Below, piece after piece: positions 34,178 through 43,320 of a stretch of DNA of 64,000 nucleotides. Source of the DNA: DASWDH01 sp035318505 (GTDB lineage Bacteria > Myxococcota_A > Polyangia > Polyangiales > Polyangiaceae). The notes under the pieces were generated by a model. It was given only the letters and a program-made list of their open reading frames with translations. It was not told the origin of the DNA and made no database searches. Numbering within the stretch: the first letter of the stretch is position 1; each line of letters begins with the position of its first letter. Location of the stretch: NCBI GenBank assembly GCA_035318505.1, contig DATHEQ010000382.1, positions 70,227 to 134,226 on the forward strand, given 5' to 3'. Both the position numbers and the translations under genes were made by a program.

Positions 34178-34968
34178 GCGCCGACGAAGCCGAACCGCTC
34201 CGCGTCGTCGTGGTGGACGACGAGCCGCTCGCCCGCGATCTCATGCGCTCCCTGCTGGCCAAGGACACCGAGCTCCTCGTGGCCGGCGAAGCAACCGGCA
34301 CCGAGGCCGCCGCGCTCATCGCGCGTACCCGCCCCGACATCATGTTCCTCGATATTCAGATGCCGGAAGTGGACGGCTTTGCTCTGCTCGAGTTGGTGGG
34401 CGCCGACGCGGTGCCGGCCGTCGTCTTCGTGACGGCGTACGATCGCTACGCGCTGCGCGCGTTCGAAGTTCATGCCCTCGACTACCTGCTGAAACCCGTC
34501 GAAGAGCGAAGACTCGCGACCGCGCTCGAACATGCCAAAAAAACCGCGCGCGGACGTCGCAACGGGCAAGTCGACCCCCGTATCGCCAAGCTGCTCGCCG
34601 ATCGCGCCGCGTCGCGATCACGCTTTCTCGTGCCCGTGCGCGGCAAAGTCATCGTCGTGGACGCCGAGCACATCGAATGGATCGAAGCGGCGGACTACTA
34701 CGTTTCGCTGCACGTCACATCACCGGCCGGCCCCGCGTCGCACCTGCTGCGCGAGACGATGGATGATCTCGAAAAGCAGCTCGATGCGGACAAGTTCATG
34801 CGGGTCCACCGATCGGCGATCGTGAACCTCGATCGCGTGCGCGAGATTCATCCCCTCTTTCGCGGCGACTGTACGCTCGTTCTCGCCGATGGCGCCCACG
34901 TCAAGCTGAGCCGCAGCCGCCGCAAGAATTTCGAGGAAAAGTTCGGCGAACCGCGGCGACGGCGGTGA
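34174..34968 (+). CDS. LytTR family response regulator
   Basis: The protein has 264 residues. A receiver at 8-125 has the acidic pair VVDDEP, phosphoacceptor in IMFLDIQMPEVDG and Lys in YLLKPVEE. A LytTR DNA-binding domain at about 155-260 contains IEWIEAADYYVSLH and FMRVHRSAIVNLDRV. It binds direct repeats upstream of its target genes. ATG at 34174 overlaps the kinase stop (ATGA). The two genes form a self-contained two-component system. The adjacent FadL-like porin gene converges and is not obviously controlled by it. Confidence 0.94.
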   Translation: MSADEAEPLRVVVVDDEPLARDLMRSLLAKDTELLVAGEATGTEAAALIARTRPDIMFLDIQMPEVDGFALLELVGADAVPAVVFVTAYDRYALRAFEVHALDYLLKPVEERRLATALEHAKKTARGRRNGQVDPRIAKLLADRAASRSRFLVPVRGKVIVVDAEHIEWIEAADYYVSLHVTSPAGPASHLLRETMDDLEKQLDADKFMRVHRSAIVNLDRVREIHPLFRGDCTLVLADGAHVKLSRSRRKNFEEKFGEPRRRR

Positions 34969-34989
34969 CCTCCGCGCTGCCGATGCGCG

Positions 34990-36324
34990 TCAGAAATGCA
35001 GACCGCTTCCGACGTAGAGCGCGACCTCGTGAATGCGCAGGGTGCCGTGCGCCGTCTGTAACGGCCCGCCGGCGGCGGTGATGGTGTCGGGATTGCCGAC
35101 GGCGCGCCCGAAGTCGCTATTGCTGAAGGCATAGCGGAGCGCGAACACGGTGGAGAAAGTGAGCGAGCTGACCGCTTCGCTCGGCGCGAGCTGGTGTTCG
35201 TTGCTGATCTCGACGCCGACGGTCCCGCCGTAGAAATCGCCGCCGCCGCTGAGCAGACTCCAGCCTACGGCGTCGGGACTGCGGTCGGTGAAGAGCCCCG
35301 CGCCGAGCGCAATCGACGGCAGGATGGGTTGGTAGATGCCGAGACGGGCGTTGGCCACCGCCTTGCGATCCACGTCCACGTCCGGCCGGCGGATCGCCGG
35401 CTGAACGTCGAACTCCCCCGCCACCCATCCGCGCCCGAGATGGTAGGCAAGGGCGAAACCGGCGCGCCCGGCGCGAAGAAAATCGAGCTTCGCTCCCACT
35501 TGGCGGGGGCGGTCGGTATGAGCGAAAACGCTCGGCGTCGAGCCTCCGCTGGCGCTGCTTTCCTGCAAAGTCAGGTCGGTATCTCGGTAGATCAGCATCC
35601 GGGGCGTGCGAAAGCTCACTCCCCACGTGAGCTCCGGCGTCACGTCGATCTGAAGGCCCAATCCCGATTCGAGGCTGAGGTACGTCTGAGTAGCGAACGT
35701 TGTACCGCTACGCACGATCTCGGTTTGACCATCGCCCTCGATGGCGCCGAAGAGCGCGACCGACTGTGTCGTGGCGGCGTACCCGCCGATCAAGCTCATT
35801 CCCAGGCGAACGCCAGGGGCGAGCGTTCCGCCAAGCGCCGTGGCAGCGATGTGCTGCGTGTCGGCGACAGTGGCCGCGACTTGCCAATCCGAGCCGCCGG
35901 TGCCGGTCTTTTCAGTCAGCCCCTCGCGCAGCACGAAGTTCGACATGTGCGGCGCGAAGTATCCAAGTCCGAGGGACCAACCCGGCGCCACCCTGCGCAC
36001 ATAGGCGATCTGCGTAGGTACCGAGATGAACTCGGTGACGGCCCCGTCTTGCGCGGCGCCACTCGTCGTCGAGAGAAGGCGCGGCGCCGAGAAGAAACGG
36101 AGGGAATAGGCGCTAGCGCTGACGTCGATTTGATCGCGCGGATCGCCGCCTAACCCGGCGGGGTTGTACCAGATCGAGCTCGCATCGGTGACCGTCGCCG
36201 ACACCGCGCCTGCCGTCATCGACGCGCGGTTGCCGACCAGCATCTCGTCGTCGTTTCCGGCCGTCGCCGAAGAGGCGTGGACGATGCAACCGAATGTCGC
36301 AATGACCACGAGTCGGAGGCGCAT
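34990..36324 (-). CDS. OmpP1/FadL family outer membrane beta-barrel
   Basis: This 444-residue protein has a signal peptide (1-22, cut near SSATAG). The FadL-like N-terminal plug has NRASMTAGAVSATVTDASSIWYNPAGLGG, and about fourteen amphipathic strands end in the terminal aromatic LYVGSGLHF. FadL proteins bring hydrophobic compounds such as long-chain fatty acids across the outer membrane. It is a single gene divergent from the L,D-transpeptidase-like gene with a 112-nt spacer. Confidence 0.88.
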   Translation of the reverse strand: MRLRLVVIATFGCIVHASSATAGNDDEMLVGNRASMTAGAVSATVTDASSIWYNPAGLGGDPRDQIDVSASAYSLRFFSAPRLLSTTSGAAQDGAVTEFISVPTQIAYVRRVAPGWSLGLGYFAPHMSNFVLREGLTEKTGTGGSDWQVAATVADTQHIAATALGGTLAPGVRLGMSLIGGYAATTQSVALFGAIEGDGQTEIVRSGTTFATQTYLSLESGLGLQIDVTPELTWGVSFRTPRMLIYRDTDLTLQESSASGGSTPSVFAHTDRPRQVGAKLDFLRAGRAGFALAYHLGRGWVAGEFDVQPAIRRPDVDVDRKAVANARLGIYQPILPSIALGAGLFTDRSPDAVGWSLLSGGGDFYGGTVGVEISNEHQLAPSEAVSSLTFSTVFALRYAFSNSDFGRAVGNPDTITAAGGPLQTAHGTLRIHEVALYVGSGLHF

Positions 36325-36436
36325 CGCGGCGCAGCATAGTGCTCACCCGGCCGCGCGTCAGCTGCTCCGAGGCGCCGGAGCCGGGGCGGGGCGTTCCTTT
36401 CTTGTTCGGCGGCGTCTCAAATGGTAGGCCGATCGT

Positions 36437-37195
36437 GTGCAGCGAGTCGCCGTAGCGCTGGCCCTAGCGGGCATGTTGGCAACGGCCAACAGCAGCGGTT
36501 CTACCGACGAGCCGCAGCCCACCTCGCCCATCCCCAAAGAATGCCGCCAGCTCCTGCTCGTGCGCAGCCGATCGTGGCGCACCTCGATCGCGACGCTGGA
36601 GCGCTACGATCGTGACGACACTCTTCAGTGGCGCCGCGTCGGCGAAGCGACGCCCGTCAACGTCGGGCGCAACGGGATGGGGTGGGGACGCGGCTTACAT
36701 GCAGCCGCCCAATCGGGGCCGGTCAAGCGCGAGGGGGATGGGCGCGCACCTGCCGGGGTGTTTTCCCTGGCCCTCGCATTCGGCGTCGCCGAAGAGCTTC
36801 CCCCCGAGGCCAAAGGTTTTCCCTATCTGCACACGCTGCCGACCACGTACTGCGTCGAAGACGTGCGTTCGAAGCACTACAACCAGATCATCGATGCCGG
36901 CGAGGTGAAGATGACCTCGTGGGAACGGTGGAGCGAGATGCAGCGCGCCGACGGCCTTTTCCGCTGGGGTGTCGTCGTTCGCCAGAACGGCCCCGACACC
37001 AAAACCGGCGCCGGCTCCTGCGTATTTCTGCACATCTGGCGTGGTTTCCGGCATCCCACCGCCGGCTGCACCGCGATGCCAATCGAGCAAATCCAGGAGA
37101 CGGTGCGCTGGCTCGACGGCGCCGCGCAGCCGCTGCTGGTGCAGCTACCCGAGCCGGAGTATCAAAGGCTGCATGAGACGTGGGGGCTTCCCTGA
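36437..37195 (+). CDS. L,D-transpeptidase (YkuD-type) family protein, exported
   Basis: This 252-residue protein has a signal peptide (LALAGMLATANS). The catalytic core has a His in CVFLHIWRG and the Cys in HPTAGCTAMP, with the usual spacing of about 11. Enzymes of this family form 3-3 cross-links in peptidoglycan or attach proteins to it. The SHGC[IV]R motif is replaced by TAGCTAM, as in a divergent branch common in Gram-negative bacteria. It has no recognised peptidoglycan-binding domain, so its substrate is uncertain. Confidence 0.87.
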   Translation: MQRVAVALALAGMLATANSSGSTDEPQPTSPIPKECRQLLLVRSRSWRTSIATLERYDRDDTLQWRRVGEATPVNVGRNGMGWGRGLHAAAQSGPVKREGDGRAPAGVFSLALAFGVAEELPPEAKGFPYLHTLPTTYCVEDVRSKHYNQIIDAGEVKMTSWERWSEMQRADGLFRWGVVVRQNGPDTKTGAGSCVFLHIWRGFRHPTAGCTAMPIEQIQETVRWLDGAAQPLLVQLPEPEYQRLHETWGLP

Positions 37196-37261
37196 CCAAT
37201 CGCATCGAGATGCGGGCGTTGTTCGCGCCCGCCGCGCAAGATCGCGCAAGGAGATGTTTTC

Positions 37262-37618
37262 ATGATCCACGGAGCTCACGTCATCATCTACAGCAAGGAC
37301 GCGGACGCGGACCGCGCGTTTTTCCGGGACGTTCTCAAGTACCCCGCGGCGGACGCCGGGCACGGTTGGCTGATTTTCGCGCTGCCGCCGGCCGAGATCG
37401 CCTTTCATCCTTCCGACAAGAACGACGTGCACGAGTTCTATTTGATGTGCGACGACGTCAAAGCCGTGATGGCGGAGATGAAGGCCGCCAAAGTGGAATG
37501 CTCCCCGATCCACGAAGAGCGCTGGGGCTCGATCACGCATGTGGCGCTGCCCGGCGGCGGCAAACTCGGCGTCTACCAGCCGAAGCACGCGTCCCCCCTC
37601 GACCTGGCGAAGAAGTAG
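37262..37618 (+). CDS. VOC superfamily (glyoxalase-like) protein
   Basis: The protein has 118 residues forming one VOC unit: MIHGAHVIIYSKDADADRAFF, FALPPAEIAFHP and HVALPGGGKLGVYQPKHA. VOC proteins include glyoxalases, dioxygenases and fosfomycin-type resistance enzymes, all with a metal between two beta-alpha-beta-beta-beta modules. The substrate here is unknown. AAGGAGAT precedes the ATG. It stands alone 66 nt after the L,D-transpeptidase gene. Confidence 0.9.
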   Translation: MIHGAHVIIYSKDADADRAFFRDVLKYPAADAGHGWLIFALPPAEIAFHPSDKNDVHEFYLMCDDVKAVMAEMKAAKVECSPIHEERWGSITHVALPGGGKLGVYQPKHASPLDLAKK

Positions 37619-37710
37619 CGGGCGGCCGGGGGCGACGAGAGAAGCAGCGGTTGCGCCGCTCACTTCAATAAGGACGGCCGCACACCTCTTATGGAGAGGG
37701 AGTCAACGCG

Positions 37711-38676
37711 ATGGCAACCGCTCTGTCCCGAGCGGTCAAAATGCTGCAATCGCGCGAAAGTACGGCGTTCAGCCCCGCGTACCTGCTCAAGGCGCAACAA
37801 GCTTCTGCCGTTGTGCTGCCCGTGACCACCATCATTGGCCTCGTCGTTGTCTTTGCGGCGGTCCTTGGCGGCTACGCCATGGGCGGAGGGCCCTTCGCGG
37901 TTTTGCTGCAGCCGAACGAGCTGGTGGTGATCGGCGGCGCGGCGGTGGGATCGCTCGTCATCTCTGCGCCGGGCAAAGTGGGCAAGCGCCTTCTCGCTTC
38001 GTTCAAGAAAGCGTTTACCGGCAAACCTCCGGGCAAGAACGACTTCCTCGATCTGCTGAAATGTCTCTTTCAGATTTTTCAGGCGATGCGAAGGGAAGGC
38101 GTGGTGGCCTTGGAGGCGCACGTTCAAGAACCCAGCAAGAGCACCATCTTCAAGCAATTCCCAACGGTGCTCGCGCGCCACCACGCGGTCGACTTTCTCG
38201 TCGGCGGACTGCGTCAGCTCGTCGATGGCTGCACGCCGACGGAGCTGGCGCAGCTCTTCGACACGGAGCTGGAGACCCATCACGACGAGGAGCATCAACC
38301 CATCAACCTGATCCGCAGCACCGGCGACGCCCTGCCCGGTCTCGGCATCGTCGCGGCCGTGCTCGGAATCATCATCACCATGGCGCACATCGATGGCGGG
38401 CCCGAGGTGATCGGCCATCACGTCGCCGCCGCGCTGGTGGGGACGTTTCTCGGCATTCTGATGTGTTACGGCATGCTCTCGCCGATCGCGACGGGCATCG
38501 AGATGCAGGCCGTGTCCGAGGCGCGTTACCTTTTGTGCATCAAAGAGGCGCTCCTCGCCGCCGCGCGAGGAACGAACCCCAAGCTTGCCATCGAGTTTGC
38601 GCGAAGCGCGATCTTCTCCGATGAGCGCCCCACGTCCATTGAGCTCGAGGCTGCGCTCAAGGCCATGAAGAAGTAG
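37711..38676 (+). CDS. motA: MotA-type stator protein
   Basis: This 321-residue inner-membrane protein has four helices and the MotA pattern: GGAAVGSLVISAP (helix 2), then RREGVVALEAHVQEP and, after the cytoplasmic loop, GDALPGLGIVAAVLGIIITMAHI and GTFLGILMCYGML. With MotB it forms a proton-driven rotor stator. GGAGAGGGAG precedes the ATG. No other flagellar gene is in the window, so the pair may serve an unlinked flagellum or a non-flagellar machine such as gliding or TonB-like energy transfer. Confidence 0.93.
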   Translation: MATALSRAVKMLQSRESTAFSPAYLLKAQQASAVVLPVTTIIGLVVVFAAVLGGYAMGGGPFAVLLQPNELVVIGGAAVGSLVISAPGKVGKRLLASFKKAFTGKPPGKNDFLDLLKCLFQIFQAMRREGVVALEAHVQEPSKSTIFKQFPTVLARHHAVDFLVGGLRQLVDGCTPTELAQLFDTELETHHDEEHQPINLIRSTGDALPGLGIVAAVLGIIITMAHIDGGPEVIGHHVAAALVGTFLGILMCYGMLSPIATGIEMQAVSEARYLLCIKEALLAAARGTNPKLAIEFARSAIFSDERPTSIELEAALKAMKK

Positions 38677-38682
38677 GTCGCC

Positions 38683-39654
38683 GTGTCCGAGCCCGAAATC
38701 ATCATCATCAAGAAGAAGGCCAAAGGGCACGCCGCTCACGGCGCGGCGTGGAAGGTTGCATACGCGGACTTCGTGACGGCCATGATGGCGCTCTTCATGG
38801 TGCTCTGGCTCGTTTCTCAGACCGATCAGAAAATCAAAAAGGCGATTTCCGACTACTTTCGCACCGGTGTTTTCTCGGGTGCGCCGTCCGTCCTCGAGGG
38901 GGGCATGGGCGTCTCCGACCACGGCTTCGTCGACACATTGTCGAACCCGCAGGTGGTCGATGCGTTCGACAACGACGCGAGCTCGAAGTTTTTGCGCGAT
39001 GCGGTGCGCCGAGCCATCGTTCGAAGCGGTAGCACCGCGCTCGCCGATCGCGTCACCATCACGCCCGGCCCGCAGGGGACGCTCATTCAGATCGCCGAAG
39101 GGCGCGAAGACCTGCTCTTCGATCTGTCGTCTTCCGATCTCAAGCCGCCGCTCGTCAAGCTTCTCGCCGCGCTCGGCCCCGAGCTCGCCAAGCTCGGGCA
39201 GCCGCTCGAGATCCATGGGCACACGGACGGGCGCCCCTTCGCGTCCAGCGCGGGGCGAAACAATTGGACCCTTTCCTTCGAGCGCGCGGAACGAGCGCGC
39301 GCCGAATTGCAGAAAAACGGCGTCCCCGATGCGTTGATCGGCGGGATGTATGCACACGCCGCCACCCAGCCCGTCGACAAGGATCCGCTTTCACCGACCA
39401 ATCGGCGTCTGTCGATCTTTGCGCGTAACCCGACGATGGTCGCCCACAGCGCAAAACCGAGCGCAAGCGCCCGCCCCGCAGAGAGCGCCAAAGCGGGCGA
39501 GTCCGCGAGACCGGGAGCCAGCGCGACGCCAGCCGAGAGCGCCAAGGCCGCGGCGAGCGCGAAGCCGGGCGAAATCGAGAAGCCGGGCGAAGTCGGGAAG
39601 CCGAACGAAGCAAAGCCGGGCGATAAAGCGGAACACGGCGCGCCGGCGCACTAG
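38683..39654 (+). CDS. motB: MotB-type stator protein with Ala/Pro/Lys-rich tail
   Basis: This 323-residue protein has one N-terminal helix carrying the proton-binding Asp (AYADFVTAMMALFMVLWLV). A periplasmic OmpA-like peptidoglycan-binding domain follows at about 140-250 (LEIHGHTDGRPF, SFERAERARAELQKNGV, NRRLSIF). The last 70 residues are a low-complexity repeat of SA-KP/RP, AES and KPGE units, rare in MotB. The start GTG at 38683 lies 6 nt after the MotA stop. The tail could lengthen the anchor in the periplasm or interact with another protein. Confidence 0.93.
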   Translation: MSEPEIIIIKKKAKGHAAHGAAWKVAYADFVTAMMALFMVLWLVSQTDQKIKKAISDYFRTGVFSGAPSVLEGGMGVSDHGFVDTLSNPQVVDAFDNDASSKFLRDAVRRAIVRSGSTALADRVTITPGPQGTLIQIAEGREDLLFDLSSSDLKPPLVKLLAALGPELAKLGQPLEIHGHTDGRPFASSAGRNNWTLSFERAERARAELQKNGVPDALIGGMYAHAATQPVDKDPLSPTNRRLSIFARNPTMVAHSAKPSASARPAESAKAGESARPGASATPAESAKAAASAKPGEIEKPGEVGKPNEAKPGDKAEHGAPAH

Positions 39655-39658
39655 GCTG

Positions 39659-40186
39659 TCAGCTGGAACGCGCCTCACCGTCGGGGCTGGTGATGACCAC
39701 CATGTAGCCGTCGGGATCGCGGAGCCACATTTCGCGGTGTGCTGGCCCCGGATTGACGTGGGGTTCCTCGACGACGTGCGCCTTCATCGCCCTCGCGCGT
39801 TTGACCGCGCCGTCGAAGTCGTCGAGCTCGAACCATAGAAGCACGCCGCGCCCGAGCGGCGCTGATTTGGCTGCCGCGAGGTTCGGATGATCCTCTTTGT
39901 CCGACGCGTGCAATTGGAGAATGAGTCTACCGTTCGAGAGGACGCGGTCGTAGACGTTGTCAGGCGTGTCTTCGCCCAGGCGCTCTGCACCGAGAAGTCG
40001 CGCATACCATCGACTCGAACCTAGGACGTTGCTGACGGCGATGAGAGGTTGGGGCCGAACCGCAGAGGAGAGGTGGGCCTTCGTCGACGCGTGCGCGTGC
40101 CGATGCGCAGCCCCACGCACTTTCGCCTTCGCCTTAGGCGTCGTCTTCGCCTTCGCCTTCGTCTTCGTCTTCGTCTTCGTCTTCAT
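39659..40186 (-). CDS. VOC family protein with Lys/Thr/Ala repeat N-terminus
   Basis: The protein has 175 residues. A highly basic N-terminal stretch of alternating Lys-Thr and Lys-Ala pairs (positions 2-22) and a His-rich linker precede one VOC domain (AVSNVLGSSRWYARLLGAE, LILQLHASDKEDHPN, EMWLRDPDGYMVVITSP). The basic tail is encoded by a hexanucleotide array and resembles histone-H1-like tails. It may bind nucleic acid or simply be a slippage-expanded region. The start at 40186 was chosen by the GGGAG 11-15 nt upstream and by the VOC layout. It converges with MotB and is divergent from the SNF2 gene. Confidence 0.85.
   Translation of the reverse strand: MKTKTKTKTKAKAKTTPKAKAKVRGAAHRHAHASTKAHLSSAVRPQPLIAVSNVLGSSRWYARLLGAERLGEDTPDNVYDRVLSNGRLILQLHASDKEDHPNLAAAKSAPLGRGVLLWFELDDFDGAVKRARAMKAHVVEEPHVNPGPAHREMWLRDPDGYMVVITSPDGEARSS
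40121..40183. repeat. Hexanucleotide array in the VOC coding start
   Basis: On the coding strand the region is built of AAGACG and AAGGCG units encoding Lys-Thr and Lys-Ala pairs. Four nearly perfect AAGACG copies come first, followed by degenerating AAGGCG copies. Six-base units keep frame, so length change would vary the number of basic residues without breaking the gene. Confidence 0.85.
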
Positions 40187-40386
40187 CGAATCGATTCTCC
40201 CGGCGGCGGTGCGAACTTTGCGAACGTTTCGCTCTCCGTCAACCTTGGGTGATCGCCGCGTCGGGGCCCCCAGTAGGAAGGCACTCACGCTACCACGGCG
40301 GGCTGAGCTGCCTCTCGCTCGCGGCGGGCGACGACGAGCGCGTGCTGCCTGCGTGGGGTAAGGTCTGCGCCCTCCGGGAGACGCGG

Positions 40387-43320
40387 GTGTCCAAAGAACT
40401 GCTCGATGCTGACAAAAAGGCCGCGCTATCGGCCATTTTTTCGCAGGGTGTGAAGCTGGCTCGCGAGGGCGCCGTCCTCGCGGAGCGGCAGGGGGCGGAC
40501 GAAGCGGTGCTTCGCGTCCGTGCGCCGGGGCGCGCTGCTTACCTCACCGTGACGCTCTATTTCGGGGATCTCGAATGGACCTGCGACTGCATGGGTCCGA
40601 CCGATCCGTGCCCGCACGTCGTCGCGGCGAGCATTGCCGTCCATCAAGCGGCGGAGCGTGGCGAAGAACTGCCCGCCGCGGCGACGACCGGGGCGCAGCT
40701 CGAGTACGTGTTTCGGCGTCTTCCGTACGGTGGCTTGACGATCGATCGCAATGTCGTGGTCGCCGGCGAGAAGGTTCGCATCGATGCTTCGCTGACGCTC
40801 ACCCGCGCCCAGAGCCAGTACGGCTTCCAAGCCGGCCCCGGGGACCTCGTCGCCGATCGCCTCATCGGTGCCGCGGGTCGCGATCCCCTGCGCGGCGGTA
40901 TCTGGCCCGCCCTCATCGAAGCGCTTTCCGGTACTCACATCGAGCTCGATGGAAGGCCCATGCGCGCAGTGGTCGACCCTATCGTCCCAGTGGCTCGCGT
41001 GTTCGACCAAGGCGCGGACGTGGTTCTCACGATCGAGAAAAGTGGCGAGCTCGACGAGGTGATCACCAACGGGCTCGGCCGATCGGGCGACGCGCTGCGT
41101 CCGCTCGGACTTCTGGACGTGACCGGTGGCCGCGCCGAGCGTCTGCCGCTCACCCGGCGCTTTTCCGCAGGGGAGCTGGGCGAGCTGTCCGCCAAAGTAC
41201 TGCCGGACATGGAATCGCGGATGACCGTCGCCATCGCGTCGAGCCGCCTTCCAAGGCGCGAGAAGCGCGCGACGCCACCGCGCATCGTGTTCGAAATCGA
41301 CAACGAGGTGCACGCCTTGAGCGTTCTGCCCCTGCTCGTGTACGGCGATCCGCCGCGCGCGCGTGTCGACGCGGGGGAGCTCGTGCATCTGCAAGGTGAT
41401 GCGCCGGTGCGCGATCTCGCGGCCGAGCGCCGTCTCATCGAACGACTGCGCAGCGAGCTGAACCTCGTCTTCGGTCGGCGCGTCGACTTCGACGGTCAGG
41501 AGGCCAACCGCTTCGCGGCGCGGCTGCGCGATTTTCAAAGCGGCGCCGGGGCAGCCAGCGCCTCGCCTCTCGTTCGTTCGAGGCCGCTCGTGCCGCAGGT
41601 GCGCATCGATGGCGACGCGTTCCACGCTGAGTTTCTCGTGCCCGCCGCGGAAGGCGAAGAGGCGACGAGCGGCGCACCACCCGCGCGCGCGGGCATCGAC
41701 GCGGTGCTTCGCGCCTGGCAGGACGGACTTTCGCTGGTGCCCCTCGATGGCGGCGGATGGGCTCCTTTGCCGCTCGATTGGTTGGCGAAATATGGCCATC
41801 GCGTCGCGGATTTGCTCGCCGCGCGCGACGCGGAGGGGCGCATCGCGCGCGTCGCTATTCCGGCCCTGGCGGCGCTCGCCGACGAGCTGGAACAACCGCG
41901 CCCCCCGGCGTGGTCGGCGCTCGAGCCGCTCCTTCGCGATTTCGAGGCGGTGCCGCGCGCCGCGCTCCCCGCCGACCTCACCGCCACGCTCCGATCCTAC
42001 CAACAGGCCGGTGTCGATTGGCTCTGCTTTTTGCGCGACGCCGGCCTCGGCGCGCTCTTGGCCGATGACATGGGCCTCGGCAAGACGCTGCAAACGTTGT
42101 GTGCGCTGCGCGGTCGCACGCTGATCGTGGCCCCCAAGAGCGTCGTTCACAATTGGCAAGCGGAGGCCATGCGTTTTCGTCCGAGCTTGCGTACCGCGCT
42201 TTATCAGGGACCGAAGCGCGCGCTCGACGGCGCCGCCGACGTGACCATCACGAGCTATGCCATCTTGCGACTCGACGCCGAGCGCCTGGCGCAAGAATCG
42301 TGGGACACCATCGTGCTCGACGAAGCACAGTCCATCAAAAATCCCGATAGTCAGGTGGCCCGCGCCGCCTTTGCCCTGCAGGGAAAATTCTTGGTTGCGC
42401 TCACGGGGACGCCCCTCGAGAACCGTCTCGAGGAGCTCTGGAGCATCCTTTACTTTTCGCATCGCGGCCTTTTGCCGGGGCGGAGCCAATTCCGCGATCG
42501 CTATGCCACGCCGATCGAGCAAGGCGATCGGGAGCGACTCGCCGCGCTACGCCAGAAGACGAAGCCTTTCATTTTGCGCCGCTTGAAGCGCGATGTCTTG
42601 CGTGAGCTTCCCCCCCGCACGGACATGATCCTCGAAGTCGAGCTCGATCCCGCCGAACGCGAGGTGTACGCCGCCGTGCGTGCGGCCACGCTGCGCGACG
42701 TGATCGCCAAGCTGCAGGAAGGAGGGAGCGTGCTCCCCGCGCTCGAGGCTCTTCTTCGCTTGCGCCAAGCCGCGTGTCATCCCGCGCTCGTGCCCGGCCA
42801 AGACGCGCCGAGCTCTTCGAAGGTCGACGCTCTCCTCGAAAATCTCGAGGAAGCAGCGGCCGAAGGCCACAAAGCACTCGTGTTCTCGCAATGGACGAGC
42901 CTTCTCGATCTCGTGGAGCCGCACCTCACTGCCGCCCAGATTGGCTTCGCGCGGCTCGATGGCTCGACGAGGGATCGCGCTGCGGTCGTCGCCAGCTTTC
43001 AATCGGAATCGGGCCCCCCCGTTCTTTTGACGTCGCTGAAGGCGGGCGGGACGGGCCTCAATCTGACGGCTGCCGATCACGTGTTCTTGCTCGACCCTTG
43101 GTGGAACCCGGCCGTGGAAGACCAGGCTGCCGACCGCGCCCACCGCATCGGCCAGGAGCGACCCGTCATGGTCTACCGGCTCATCGCCAAAGATACCGTC
43201 GAGGAGGGAATCCTCGCGCTGCAGGCCAGAAAGCGAGGGCTCGCCGAAGCGGCGCTGGAAGGAGCCGCTGCTGCGGCGGCGATCACCCGCGACGATCTCT
43301 TGTCGCTCCTCAGCTCGTGA
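40387..43320 (+). CDS. SNF2 family helicase with N-terminal SWIM zinc finger
   Basis: The protein has 977 residues. A SWIM finger near residue 65 (CDC then CPH) leads a long central region. The DEAD/SNF2 core begins near 540: YQQAGVDWLCFLRDAG, Walker A DDMGLGKT, LDEAQSIKN, LTGTPLENRLEELWS, then the second RecA fold with VFSQWTSLLDL, LKAGGTGLNLTAADHV and DRAHRIGQ. It is a double-stranded DNA translocase, probably acting in repair, transcription or restriction-linked processes. GTG at 40387 has GGGAG upstream; earlier in-frame sequence (from 40249) lacks SWIM features. It overlaps the converging AraC gene by 11 nt. Confidence 0.94.
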   Translation: MSKELLDADKKAALSAIFSQGVKLAREGAVLAERQGADEAVLRVRAPGRAAYLTVTLYFGDLEWTCDCMGPTDPCPHVVAASIAVHQAAERGEELPAAATTGAQLEYVFRRLPYGGLTIDRNVVVAGEKVRIDASLTLTRAQSQYGFQAGPGDLVADRLIGAAGRDPLRGGIWPALIEALSGTHIELDGRPMRAVVDPIVPVARVFDQGADVVLTIEKSGELDEVITNGLGRSGDALRPLGLLDVTGGRAERLPLTRRFSAGELGELSAKVLPDMESRMTVAIASSRLPRREKRATPPRIVFEIDNEVHALSVLPLLVYGDPPRARVDAGELVHLQGDAPVRDLAAERRLIERLRSELNLVFGRRVDFDGQEANRFAARLRDFQSGAGAASASPLVRSRPLVPQVRIDGDAFHAEFLVPAAEGEEATSGAPPARAGIDAVLRAWQDGLSLVPLDGGGWAPLPLDWLAKYGHRVADLLAARDAEGRIARVAIPALAALADELEQPRPPAWSALEPLLRDFEAVPRAALPADLTATLRSYQQAGVDWLCFLRDAGLGALLADDMGLGKTLQTLCALRGRTLIVAPKSVVHNWQAEAMRFRPSLRTALYQGPKRALDGAADVTITSYAILRLDAERLAQESWDTIVLDEAQSIKNPDSQVARAAFALQGKFLVALTGTPLENRLEELWSILYFSHRGLLPGRSQFRDRYATPIEQGDRERLAALRQKTKPFILRRLKRDVLRELPPRTDMILEVELDPAEREVYAAVRAATLRDVIAKLQEGGSVLPALEALLRLRQAACHPALVPGQDAPSSSKVDALLENLEEAAAEGHKALVFSQWTSLLDLVEPHLTAAQIGFARLDGSTRDRAAVVASFQSESGPPVLLTSLKAGGTGLNLTAADHVFLLDPWWNPAVEDQAADRAHRIGQERPVMVYRLIAKDTVEEGILALQARKRGLAEAALEGAAAAAAITRDDLLSLLSS

